In this document: in pieces, positions 15,748 to 29,796 of the stretch
Position numbering within the stretch: position 1 is the stretch's first letter
Layout: each line of letters begins with the position of its first letter
Assembly: GCA_003671185.1 (NCBI GenBank)
Contig: QWPN01000131.1
Span: 1 to 43,558, forward strand
Length of the DNA stretch: 43,558 nt
Reading direction: 5' to 3'
Source: Planctomycetota bacterium
GTDB lineage: Bacteria > Planctomycetota > Planctomycetia > Pirellulales > UBA1268
Position numbers and translations under genes: made by a program
Notes under the pieces: model-generated
Database searches by the model: none
What the model was told of the DNA's origin: nothing
The model's input: the letters and a program-made list of their open reading frames with translations, nothing else

Positions 15748-17106
15748 TCACCCCGGCGCGGAAGGCTCTGCCGGGAGCAGCTCGAGGATCAGGCGGGCGG
15801 TGACGGGGGTGGCACCACGCTCGGCAGCCACGGCCGCGGCGGCACGCTGGCCGAGGGCCGCGGCCCAGCCCGGTTCTTGCAGGCAACGGGCCATGAAGGC
15901 GGTGAGCGCCGCGCCGTCCGCGACGACCACGGCCGCATCGGCTGCCAGCAGGCGGCCCACCTCGTCGGCGAAGTTGCGGGTCTGCGGGCCGAACGACACC
16001 GCCGCCCCATAGGCCGCGGGCTCCAGCATGTTCTGGCCGCCACGGCGGCCGTCGAGGCTGCCGCCCACGAAGGCGATCGTGGCGCTGCCCCACCACCACC
16101 CCAGTTCGCCCGTGGTGTCGACGAGCAGCACGCGGCTGGCGGCGTCGACGCCATCCGCATCGATCCGGCTGCGGGCCTGCCAGCGCAGGCCGAGCCCGTC
16201 GAGCAGGCGGCCGATCTCGGCCGAGCGCTCCACGTGTCGCGGCACGAGCACGAGACGCAGGGCCGGATGATCCTGGCGCAGGGCAAGGAAAGCCTCGGCG
16301 GCCAGCCGCTCCTCGGGGGCCTGGGTGCTGCCGGCCAGGAACACGATGTCGTCGGCCGCGAAGCCCGCCAGATGCCGGAGGCGGAGCACGTCCGCCGCCC
16401 CTCGGTCGCCGCGCACGCCGTCGAACTTCATGGATCCGACCACGCGCACGTCCCGGGCGCCGAGGGCTGCGAACCGGTCGGCGTCCTGCCGCGAACGGGC
16501 GGCCACGACCGTCACCATGCCGAGCATCCGCCGGGCCAGCCAGGCGATCCGGCCGTAGCCCCGCGCGCTGCGCTCGCTCATCCGCGCGTTGGCCACGATC
16601 ACGGGGATGCCGCGGGCCCGGGCAGCTGCCAGCATGGTGGGCCACAGCTCCAGTTCGCCGAGCACGAGCAGGTCGGGCGTGACGCGGCTGAAGACGCGGT
16701 TCATGGCCCAGGTGAAGTCGAGCGGACAGGGAAAGGTGTGCTCGGTGTCGAACCGCTTGGCGGCCACCTCCAGGCCGGTGGTCGTGGCGCTGGAGATCAC
16801 GCAGTCGATCGGTCGCCCCGCCGCCTCCGCCTGCCGACGGATTTCGGCGGCCAGCGAAGCGAGCAGTTGCACCTCGCCGACGCTCACGCCGTGAAGCCAG
16901 ATGCGCGGCGTGCCGGCGGGCCGCGGGGCGACGGCCACCGTACCGAAGAATCGCGTGGCCGGGGCCGCGACCGGCCGGCCCCCGCCGAGCCGGCGCCAGA
17001 TCACCCAGGGCAGGGCGAAGACCACAACCAGCAGGTAGACGATGTCGAGGAACACGAGGTCGGGCCGGGATCGGCTGGTGAACGAACGGTCTGGGCAGCA
17101 TGCCAC
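15748..17106 (-). CDS. waaA: 3-deoxy-D-manno-octulosonic acid (Kdo) transferase
   Basis: Transfers Kdo from CMP-Kdo to lipid A precursor at the inner membrane. The 452-residue protein has an N-terminal membrane anchor ([20 protein letters not shown]), then the family segments [14 protein letters not shown] (usual WhHaaSvGE), [13 protein letters not shown] (typical TTTG), [20 protein letters not shown] (P.D....v..Fl....P), [15 protein letters not shown] (E.ElWPn) and [12 protein letters not shown]. The glycosyltransferase half has [21 protein letters not shown] (PRH.eR), [20 protein letters not shown] and [20 protein letters not shown] (FVGGSL...GGhN.lEPa). The true start may be the GTG at 17055, just before the anchor. 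It begins six bp after the secA stop. Confidence 0.93.
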   Translation of the reverse strand: MACCPDRSFTSRSRPDLVFLDIVYLLVVVFALPWVIWRRLGGGRPVAAPATRFFGTVAVAPRPAGTPRIWLHGVSVGEVQLLASLAAEIRRQAEAAGRPIDCVISSATTTGLEVAAKRFDTEHTFPCPLDFTWAMNRVFSRVTPDLLVLGELELWPTMLAAARARGIPVIVANARMSERSARGYGRIAWLARRMLGMVTVVAARSRQDADRFAALGARDVRVVGSMKFDGVRGDRGAADVLRLRHLAGFAADDIVFLAGSTQAPEERLAAEAFLALRQDHPALRLVLVPRHVERSAEIGRLLDGLGLRWQARSRIDADGVDAASRVLLVDTTGELGWWWGSATIAFVGGSLDGRRGGQNMLEPAAYGAAVSFGPQTRNFADEVGRLLAADAAVVVADGAALTAFMARCLQEPGWAAALGQRAAAAVAAERGATPVTARLILELLPAEPSAPG

Positions 17107-17112
17107 CGGCGG

Positions 17113-20628
<3,516 letters not shown>

Positions 20629-20878
20629 GTGTGTCCGGCTGGCTGCTATGGGCGGTGTGTGGGCGGCGACGGCGTCGGCCGCGTCGGGGCGGTGGTCCGG
20701 GCCGGGGTCGGCCGGCTGTGCGGGGCAGGGGGGCGGTGCCGAGGCAGCCTGCCGGCAAAAACCGGCTTCAACCCATGATTCTCGCGGGGAATCGGTGCGG
20801 GGGTCAAGGCGAACGGCCGCCGTCGTGCGATCGTCGCGTCGGCCGCGTCAGGTCAGGCTCCTGTCCATTTCTGGTTTT

Positions 20879-21039
20879 CAGCAGGGAACGCCTGCTGACG
20901 CTGGTTCGGGGCTGCCCGTGCCCCGTCGCCGGACGATCGCTGCGCCCATCCTGGGCTCCGCTCTCTCGATGCTGTCTGCGCTCCGCCATCCTTGGCTGCG
21001 CTGGCCAGCAACGCCGGCTCCCGGGGCACGGGCAGCCCC
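20879..21039. repeat. Palindromic structured element (18-bp perfect inverted repeat)
   Basis: The arms GGGGCTGCCCGTGCCCCG (20908-20925) and its exact reverse complement (21022-21039) enclose 96 bases. Within are two related imperfect copies: CGCCCATCCTGGGCTCCGCT (20943-20962) and CGCCATCCTTGGCTGCGCTG (20984-21003), each with a small hairpin core (GCCCA-TCC-TGGGC and GCCA-TCCT-TGGC). A further hairpin, CAGCAGG-GAACG-CCTGCTG (20879-20897), adjoins the left arm. It could fold as a multibranched structure on either strand, and could be a mobile palindromic repeat or a structured RNA. Confidence 0.7.
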
Positions 21040-21149
21040 TCACGGATTCCGCGTTGTGGCAGCGCTGCCGATACTCGACATGCAAACCGGTCTGGTTCAG
21101 GCATGCGGCTCGTCTGTGAGCCGTAGGACAGGCTCGGCGATCGCTCGTC

Positions 21150-21190
21150 GTCGGCTCGGTCGTTTCGCAAGTGCCGCCGACCGAGTCGGC
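21150..21190 (-). terminator. Hairpin directly after the deacetylase stop codon
   Basis: GTCGGCTCGGTCG (21150-21162) can pair with CGACCGAGTCGGC (21178-21190): eight perfect inner pairs, outer pairs with wobbles, and a 15-base loop. On the minus strand it starts three bases after the TGA at 21193-21195. No T-tract follows, so it could aid Rho-dependent termination or 3'-end stability rather than act as a classic intrinsic terminator. Confidence 0.4.
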
Positions 21191-21192
21191 CT

Positions 21193-24100
21193 TCAGAGTT
21201 TCAACACCCCGCTGCCCGTGATGAACCGCGGAAAATTTTTCGCATCGTACGTGCCGGGCTCCAGTTCTTTGCCGTCGTGGATCAGTTTGCCGACATGCAT
21301 TTCCCCCCGGAAATTCAAATCCAGCTTCGCGCCCTCCGAGATCTGGATTTCAGCCGATGTGCTCAGGCATTCGGCATGCGCGAGCGACAGGACTCCCTGG
21401 GTGACTTTGGTCGGACCGTGGAACGTGTTGATCCCGGAAAGCGTCCATGTGCCTCGGCCGGATTTGCAGACCGACGTGCGCGCCTTGCCCTCGCGGTCAT
21501 GGGGGTCGCGAATCGCCCCGGCCATTTCGCCCGTGCCGGCGGTGTCGCCCGCGAGCCTGATGGTTTTGTCGGCACCGTAGCCGGACATCAGGATGTCGCT
21601 GGTGAATTTCAGCGCGCCGCCGCCCGCCTGCTCGATGGTCACCGTGGCATTCCTGCCTGCAACATTCATCACCCGGTCGGTGATTTCGCCCGGGCCTGTA
21701 TAGATCACCCCGCACTCGCCATCCTTGCCTTCCTCGCCGATCACGAGCTCGCCAGCCTCGATGTCCCCGGGCACGCCCAGACTGCTGGCGGCTCTGCGCC
21801 TGTCCGGGGAGTGGCTGTTGAAAGACGAAACACTCAGTGCCCCGCCCTCGAGAACCGTCCGACCGGTGTAGGTGTTGTCGCCCGCCAGTTTGATCACGCC
21901 TGCACCGCATTTCTTTACGAGAAACGAACCGCCACCCGGGCCCGTGGAGTCCGCAATGGCGGCGGAAACCACCACCGGCGCGGTGGCGTTGGCCGTGTCG
22001 AGAGCCAGGCAGGACCCTCCCAGCAGGCCATTCTCCGTGACCGAAGCCGTGAGCCCCGTGAGGAGCGCGCCGATCTGCTCCCCATCGAACTCACCCGGAC
22101 CGCCAACGTTGAGTCGCAGCGTCGCCGCCTTGTGAATGGTGATGTATGCGGAAGTCCATTTCGCGGGGTCGCCATGGTAGAGCCCCGTAGCGTGCGTCAC
22201 CTTCAGGGTGCCCGGAAAAACGATGGTCGGGCCGCTGTAGGAATTCGCACCATCCAAGGTCAGGATGCCACCGGGAACCATGTTGAGATACGTCCCGTTG
22301 GTGCCGTGCATGATCAAGCCTCCTGCCCCGGTGAGGTTGCCGGAAAGCGTGCATGTGGAGATGCAATGAGCGGTGCCATGCAGCGTGATCGGACCACTCG
22401 TGCTGCAATGGAAAAGAATGCCATCGTTGACGACCACGGCATTGGCCAGGGTGTTTTCCGCCGACAAGGAGCCGAAGTTGTCCAGGGTGACGATGCCGGT
22501 GCCCAGGCCGTCCGCTTTGCGGACGTTGATCTTGCCGCCACTGATCAGGGTCCCGCCGCTGTAGGTGTTGCTGTTGTTGAGTTGCAGGATTCCGTAATGC
22601 ACGTCGTGGAAGTTGATGCCGGCAACCCTCGAGTCACCAACGCTGGTGAGACTCAGCGCATGGGGTCCGGAAATGACGCCGTTGAAGCTCAGGAAGGCGT
22701 TCGGATCGGCGTCCATGGCGGTCGTTACCGTCAGGTCGTCCTCCAGGCTGACGGACATGTCGATGTCCACCCGTTGGCATTTCCCCAGGCGAATCGCCGG
22801 CGGGACGCTTCCGGCAAAACCCCTGACAAAAGTCACTCCCTGGCCGCCCAGCACCACACCAGCGCTGCGATCGCCAAGGATCAGCTGGTTGAGCAGAAAG
22901 CCGGCTTGTAAGTCGTTCCGCACCTTGCCAGGCCCGCCTTGATCGAAGCTCAGCACGCAGTCCGAATGCCCGCCCCTGTCCGGCGCCGCGCCCCCCGACC
23001 ACCGTGCGGCCTCACTCCAGTCGCCGTCCCCGGCCGCCTTCCAGGTATATGCGTGCGGTCTGTCACTCCTGACCACCGCGACGATCACGGTCCGGGTGGA
23101 GTTGTCCTGGGCGGTGACGGTGTAGCGCTGTGGCGTGCTGAAATCCCGGGCCGTGCCGGAGGCGGGCAGGGCGGTGGCGAACGGCGACAGTGCGAACGTG
23201 GGGGCCAGGTTCGTCAGATCCGTGGCGTTCGGCACGGTGACGACGATGCGGTCCGGCGAAAGCGCGGTGGACGTGGCGGCCGGCACCGTGAACCCCGAGA
23301 TGGCGGCCGCCTTGCTGGCCGTGGCTCGTGACACCGCCACCACGTAGCGTTTCGTGCCACCGTCCCGCCCGGTGACGACGTAGTCCTGCGCCGTGGAAAA
23401 ATCGCGGCTCACTCCCGAGGCCGGGGTGATGGTGGCACCGTCCGACACCTTGATATTCGGTGCGAGTGCCGTCACGTCCGTGCCGTGGTCGACCGTGAGG
23501 GTCACGCCAGTGCGCGAGACGCGTGCCGGCCGCAGCCCGGGACAGGCGAATTCCTTGATGAGGTTTTCTGCAGCAGCGACAAACGGCTTGTCATCCTTCA
23601 GACGGAGAAAAGGCGGTGCGTCTTTGACGTCGTCGGCCGTCCGTGGCAGCGTGGCGGCCTTGACCGGATCGATGTACTCAGCCATGTCGCGCATGGCGAT
23701 GCACCGGTAGTTGTTGTCCTTGAGATACTGCATCATCGCCTTGAAGGTCGCCGGCTCCAGACTCACCGGCGGATGCTCCATGTCGGGCACGCCGTGAAAG
23801 CAGAAACAGACGATCCGTCCGTTGCAGGCCTGCTGTGCCTGTGCGATGAATGTGTCGATCGGAATGCCGTCGTGAATCGTGAACGAGGGGACATCGAATG
23901 GATTGTCCACCGTCGGACGATACGGACGCCCGTGCCCGCCGCGTCCGAACGTGTATCCATGAGCGGCCAGCTTCGGGCAGTCTGCCCAGTTCACCGCGTA
24001 GATCGGCCAGCACAGCGTCGTCATCCGCGGCCCGCCATGAGCCAGCACCTGATCCTCCATGGCCATGAGGGGGCCGTAGCCCGAGGCATGTCCCAGGGTG

Positions 24101-24408
24101 TGATTTCCAATTTCCAGACCATCGGCATCCATGGCAATCATCTGCCGATAGGTCAGATACCAGTCCTTGCGGGTTTTGAAGGAGTCAAAATCGCAGACGT
24201 AGAAGGTGCCGCCCAAGCCCATCTGCGTGAGAATCGGGGCGGCCACCGTGGCATGACTCGCCGTGGCGTCGTCAAAGGTGAGCACGATCACCTTGTCGGG
24301 TATCGGCTTGCGCAGCACCCCATTGGGATCGGGGTCGACTGCCGCCTGTCCGCCCGCGACGGACGGTAGGGCGAGGGCGGCGATGATGCAGGAGATGAAT
24401 CTCGACAT
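21193..24408 (-). CDS. Secreted polysaccharide deacetylase fused to Ig-like and PATR (autotransporter-type) repeats
   Basis: 1071 residues. Signal peptide MSRFISCIIAALALPSVAGG. Residues ~38-250 are a NodB-type polysaccharide deacetylase: VLTFDDATASHATVA gives the metal/catalytic aspartates (about 46-47) and IGNHTLGHASG the two metal histidines (103 and 107). Two similar beta-sandwich repeats follow at ~290-450 (ITPASGVSRDFSTAQDYVVT and ALPASGTARDFSTPQRYTVT). After YTWKAAGDGDWSEAARWSG comes a beta-helix with passenger-type repeats near residues 614 (NTYSGGTLISGG), 721 (NSYSGPTIV), 843 (NTYTGRTVLEGGALSV) and 993 (NTFHGPTKVTQGVLSL). The tail (GKELEPGTYDAKNFPRFITG) resembles ends of PATR proteins. 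No translocator barrel or PEP-CTERM is visible. GC is lower than in neighbours, suggesting acquisition. Confidence 0.85.
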   Translation of the reverse strand: MSRFISCIIAALALPSVAGGQAAVDPDPNGVLRKPIPDKVIVLTFDDATASHATVAAPILTQMGLGGTFYVCDFDSFKTRKDWYLTYRQMIAMDADGLEIGNHTLGHASGYGPLMAMEDQVLAHGGPRMTTLCWPIYAVNWADCPKLAAHGYTFGRGGHGRPYRPTVDNPFDVPSFTIHDGIPIDTFIAQAQQACNGRIVCFCFHGVPDMEHPPVSLEPATFKAMMQYLKDNNYRCIAMRDMAEYIDPVKAATLPRTADDVKDAPPFLRLKDDKPFVAAAENLIKEFACPGLRPARVSRTGVTLTVDHGTDVTALAPNIKVSDGATITPASGVSRDFSTAQDYVVTGRDGGTKRYVVAVSRATASKAAAISGFTVPAATSTALSPDRIVVTVPNATDLTNLAPTFALSPFATALPASGTARDFSTPQRYTVTAQDNSTRTVIVAVVRSDRPHAYTWKAAGDGDWSEAARWSGGAAPDRGGHSDCVLSFDQGGPGKVRNDLQAGFLLNQLILGDRSAGVVLGGQGVTFVRGFAGSVPPAIRLGKCQRVDIDMSVSLEDDLTVTTAMDADPNAFLSFNGVISGPHALSLTSVGDSRVAGINFHDVHYGILQLNNSNTYSGGTLISGGKINVRKADGLGTGIVTLDNFGSLSAENTLANAVVVNDGILFHCSTSGPITLHGTAHCISTCTLSGNLTGAGGLIMHGTNGTYLNMVPGGILTLDGANSYSGPTIVFPGTLKVTHATGLYHGDPAKWTSAYITIHKAATLRLNVGGPGEFDGEQIGALLTGLTASVTENGLLGGSCLALDTANATAPVVVSAAIADSTGPGGGSFLVKKCGAGVIKLAGDNTYTGRTVLEGGALSVSSFNSHSPDRRRAASSLGVPGDIEAGELVIGEEGKDGECGVIYTGPGEITDRVMNVAGRNATVTIEQAGGGALKFTSDILMSGYGADKTIRLAGDTAGTGEMAGAIRDPHDREGKARTSVCKSGRGTWTLSGINTFHGPTKVTQGVLSLAHAECLSTSAEIQISEGAKLDLNFRGEMHVGKLIHDGKELEPGTYDAKNFPRFITGSGVLKL

Positions 24409-24519
24409 AAGCCGGTTCCGTGTGGGATGGTGATCTGGTGGTTCGGAGTCCCGCCACGACTCGGCACAGCCGGAGCGGACGGCAGCCGACGCCTCCGGCG
24501 GCGTGCTCGAGTGCTCGGC

Positions 24520-27468
<2,949 letters not shown>

Positions 27469-27475
27469 GGCGGGG

Positions 27476-27512
27476 CTCCACAGCGGGGGTGATCGCGCCT
27501 GGGCGATCACCC
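27476..27512 (-). promoter_or_regulatory. Expression-platform hairpin next to the gcvP ribosome-binding site
   Basis: On the minus strand GGGTGATCGC (27503-27512) pairs perfectly with GCGATCACCC (27487-27496) around a six-base loop. The SD GGAG (27476-27479) and the ATG at 27468 follow. No T-tract follows the stem, so a translational or structural role in glycine control is more likely than intrinsic termination. Confidence 0.55.
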
Positions 27513-27681
27513 GGAACCCTGCTGTCCTGGAACCTGAGAGATTCGCCGCAGGCTCGTGCCCGCGGTTTGCCCCTTCGGTGGGCGGCATCACGCGGGATGC
27601 CGCCGCTCTCCAGCAGTGCGTGTCGTCAGTTCTTTTGCCTGAGCGTTCAGCCTTCGGCGGTCTTGCGACTCTCTCCTGACG
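27513..27681 (-). ncRNA. Tandem glycine riboswitch (gcvT motif) upstream of gcvP
   Basis: Two consecutive aptamers on the minus strand. The first contains GTCAGGAGAGAGTC, ACCGCCGAAGG, then CGCTCAGGCAAAAGAACTGA. The second contains TGCTGGAGAGCGGC, CACCGAAGGGGCAAACC, then ATCTCTCAGGTTCCAGGACA. These match the conserved gcvT-motif pattern (GGAGA ... CCGAAGG ... CTCAGGCAAAAGGAC) twice, in the right order, directly ahead of a glycine cleavage gene. Only about 15 bases separate the two aptamers, as in cooperative tandem glycine riboswitches. Glycine binding should raise gcvP expression, by analogy with known members. Confidence 0.92.
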
Positions 27682-27686
27682 CCAGA

Positions 27687-27715
27687 AGTCTAGCCCCGAC
27701 GGCGCGGGGCGACAA
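27687..27715 (-). promoter_or_regulatory. Candidate sigma70-type promoter for the riboswitch-gcvP transcript
   Basis: TTGTCG (27710-27715) and TAGACT (27687-27692) on the minus strand have exactly 17 bases between them. The predicted start at about 27680 falls at the first base of the riboswitch, which supports the assignment. Confidence 0.55.
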
Positions 27716-27820
27716 CTCTCGTGACCCGCGGGCCAGAGGCCAGCCGGTGAGCCGGCGCCGCATCCCGATGCCCCGCACCCGCGACAGGAACGGCCTCCCC
27801 GCATGCAGGAGGCGGTCGGG

Positions 27821-27836
27821 CGGCGGCGCGCCGCCG
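27821..27836. repeat. GC-only palindrome after the YbfF-like gene
   Basis: CGGCGGCGCGCCGCCG is a perfect 16-base palindrome directly adjoining the hydrolase stop at 27837. It could form a very stable short stem in the mRNA 3' end. No T-tract accompanies it. Confidence 0.35.
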
Positions 27837-28643
27837 TCAGGCCGAAAGAAATCGCGACACCTTCTCCACGAAGGCGTCGGCCGCGTCGGCGTGCACCCAG
27901 TGACCGGCAGCCTCAATGACCTCGAACGTGGCGGCAGGAAACAGTCGCTCGATCTCGGGGCGGTGGTGCGGTTGCACATAGTGTGACCGTCCGCCCACGA
28001 GGAACAGCACGGGTTTCGTGAACTGCCTCCCGGGCGGCACTTCGGGGAACCCGAGGATAGTGGAGAAGTGGGCCTCGATGGCGTCGAGGTTGACCGTCCA
28101 CGAGAGTCCCGCGGGACCGGTGGCGAGGTTGAGCATCATGAAGGCCCGGATCGCCGGATCGGGAATCGCCCCGGCGAGCGCGTCCTTGACGTCGGCACGG
28201 TTGCTGAAGGTGGCCAGCGACAGCGATCTCAGCGCCCTGACGTACTCGATCGGCGTGCCGGTGGACACCACTGGGGCGATGTCGACGACGACAAGCCGTT
28301 CGACGAGTTCGGGGTGGTCGAGTGCCAGCATCATCGCGACCTTGCCTCCCATGCTGTGGCCGACGACGGCAGGCGGGCTGCCGACATGCGTGCGGATCAG
28401 GGCCGCGACGTCTTCAGCCATGGCGGGGTAGTCGTGCCGCTTGTCCCAGGGGCTGTCGCCGTGGTTGCGCAGGTCGGCCGCGAGCACCCGATGGCCGGTG
28501 GCGAACCTGTGGGCGATGTTCGTCCAGTTCCGCTTGGAGCCGAACAGCCCGTGGAGGATGACGAGCGGAGGGCCCGCTCCCATGTCCGTGAACGACAGTT
28601 CCACCGCCATGGCAGCGCACGACTGGGACGAGTGGTCGGACAT
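27837..28643 (-). CDS. Alpha/beta hydrolase, YbfF-like esterase
   Basis: A 268-residue cytoplasmic alpha/beta hydrolase. It shows [20 protein letters not shown] (oxyanion HGLFGS, very typical of the YbfF/ABHD11 group), [16 protein letters not shown] (DLRNHG.S), the nucleophile elbow [28 protein letters not shown] and the C-terminal histidine in [15 protein letters not shown]. YbfF-like proteins cleave acyl esters including acyl-CoA-type substrates in vitro; the physiological substrate here is unknown. The first codons ([11 protein letters not shown]) may be extra, since an ATG at 28610 (MAVELSF) starts closer to the fold. It lies downstream of nothing on its strand and is divergent from the MBL gene. 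Confidence 0.88.
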   Translation of the reverse strand: MSDHSSQSCAAMAVELSFTDMGAGPPLVILHGLFGSKRNWTNIAHRFATGHRVLAADLRNHGDSPWDKRHDYPAMAEDVAALIRTHVGSPPAVVGHSMGGKVAMMLALDHPELVERLVVVDIAPVVSTGTPIEYVRALRSLSLATFSNRADVKDALAGAIPDPAIRAFMMLNLATGPAGLSWTVNLDAIEAHFSTILGFPEVPPGRQFTKPVLFLVGGRSHYVQPHHRPEIERLFPAATFEVIEAAGHWVHADAADAFVEKVSRFLSA

Positions 28644-28903
28644 ACGGCCCGCAGCCGCAGCGGATCGGAAGGCATGGGCGTGACGAAGACCTCGATCTCC
28701 GTGCCGCGCCGGGGATCAGTATCGACCGGCCGCCTGTCGCTTGGCAACGACTGACGCTCGCCGACCCCGGCCGGCGGCAGGCACCGCAGGCTGGCGGTCG
28801 AAACGTGGTCCCATCCGAGTACTGGGGCGGGAGCGCGTGACGCCGCCCTGCCTCCAGCGGGCCGGTTTCGGCCTGCGCGATGGTTTCTGCGGCCGGTCCA
28901 GCC

Positions 28904-28909
28904 GATAAT
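28904..28909 (+). promoter_or_regulatory. GATAAT -10-like element just before the MBL-fold gene
   Basis: GATAAT matches five of six -10 consensus positions in a very GC-rich region and lies only seven bases before the ATG at 28917. That would make the transcript leaderless or place the true start downstream. The region 17 bases upstream (TGGTTT) is a poor -35. Confidence 0.3.
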
Positions 28910-28916
28910 CCGCGGC

Positions 28917-29765
28917 ATGCCACCGAGCGACGCTTCCCGCCTGCCACCCACCGTCGAACAGACCGCTGCGCCGCGCGGCGTGGGCCGCGATTTGGGCGGA
29001 CGGCTCCTGTTTCTCGGCACCGGCACGAGCGTCGGCGTGCCGGTCGTGGGCTGCGGCTGCGGCACGTGCACCGGCGGTGATCCGCGCGACTCCCGCACCC
29101 GCACCAGCGTCATCCTCGGTCTTCCGGCCGGCCACCTGCTCGTCGACACCACCCCCGACCTGCGCACGCAGTTGCTCCGCGAACGCGTGGGCCGCGTCGA
29201 CGCTGTGCTCTATACGCACGATCACGTCGATCACGTCTACGGCCTCGACGACGTGCGGCCGCTGTGCTACGCCTCCGGCAAGCCGCTCCCGCTGTACTGC
29301 GAAGAGCGGGTCGAGCGGCGCATCCGCAAGGCGTTCGACTATGCGTTCGAGACCGTGCCCGTGCCCGGCGGTGGCCTGCCGAAGGTCGAGTTCCAGCGGA
29401 TCGGCACCGAGCCCTTCGACCTGCTCGGAGCCAGGGTGACGCCCCTCCGGCTGCGGCACGGCGTGTTCGACGTGCTCGGCTTCCGTTTCGGCCGCATCGC
29501 CTACTGCACCGACACAAACGCCATTCCCGACGAGACCTGGCCCCAACTCGCTGGGCTCGACACGCTCGTCCTCGACTGCCTGCGGCCCACGCCGCATCCC
29601 ACGCACTTTTCGGTGCGCGAAGCCCTTGACGTGGCGGCTCGCGTGGCGGCCAGGCGCACGCTGCTGGTGCACATGGGGCACGAGATGGCCCACGCCGCGA
29701 CGTCGGCTGAGCTGCCGCCGGGCGTGGAACTGGCCTATGACGGCCTGGAGATCCCGCTCACCTGA
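28917..29765 (+). CDS. MBL-fold metallo-hydrolase (PhnP-like)
   Basis: A 282-residue metallo-beta-lactamase-fold protein. The core begins at LLFLGTGTSVGVPVVGCGCG and CGTCTGGDPRDSRTRTSVIL, the cysteine-containing start seen in PhnP/YcbX-type phosphodiesterases. The metal motif is VLYTHDHVDHVYGLDDVRPL (H-x-H-x-D-H). Later ligands are in LRLRHGVFDVLGFRFG, YCTDTNAIPDE and LLVHMGHEMAHA. PhnP hydrolyses cyclic ribose phosphates in phosphonate breakdown, but no phn genes are in view, so the substrate is unassigned. About 30 N-terminal residues look disordered; an internal GTG may be the real start given the -10-like sequence right before the ATG. Confidence 0.88.
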   Translation: MPPSDASRLPPTVEQTAAPRGVGRDLGGRLLFLGTGTSVGVPVVGCGCGTCTGGDPRDSRTRTSVILGLPAGHLLVDTTPDLRTQLLRERVGRVDAVLYTHDHVDHVYGLDDVRPLCYASGKPLPLYCEERVERRIRKAFDYAFETVPVPGGGLPKVEFQRIGTEPFDLLGARVTPLRLRHGVFDVLGFRFGRIAYCTDTNAIPDETWPQLAGLDTLVLDCLRPTPHPTHFSVREALDVAARVAARRTLLVHMGHEMAHAATSAELPPGVELAYDGLEIPLT

Positions 29766-29796
29766 GCAGGTTCCGCGGCCGCAGCGAAAGTCCCGC

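Larger units (their letters stand above)
20629..21192. other. 564-bp non-coding region with structured repeat
   Basis: Between the secA start and the deacetylase stop. No open frame here looks like protein. It contains the short stem GCCGG-CAAAAA-CCGGC near 20751, a 7-bp hairpin at 20879-20897, an 18-bp perfect inverted repeat (20908-20925 and 21022-21039) and a hairpin just after the deacetylase stop (21150-21190). The secA promoter should lie in its first 150 bases, but I could not pick one with confidence. Confidence 0.6.

Noticed and set aside
13592-16012. 806-codon open frame on the plus strand
   Set aside because: It is antisense to metK, the membrane protein and waaA, is rich in Arg/His/Gly/Asp, and has no family-like segment; long antisense frames are expected in GC-rich DNA.
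20879-21039. CRISPR-like repeats
   Set aside because: Only two imperfect copies with no regular spacers; inverted symmetry dominates, so it is not an array.
20631-21119. 162-codon open frame on the plus strand in the secA upstream region
   Set aside because: It crosses the inverted-repeat element and reads as low-complexity Arg/Gly/Pro; non-coding structure explains the region better.
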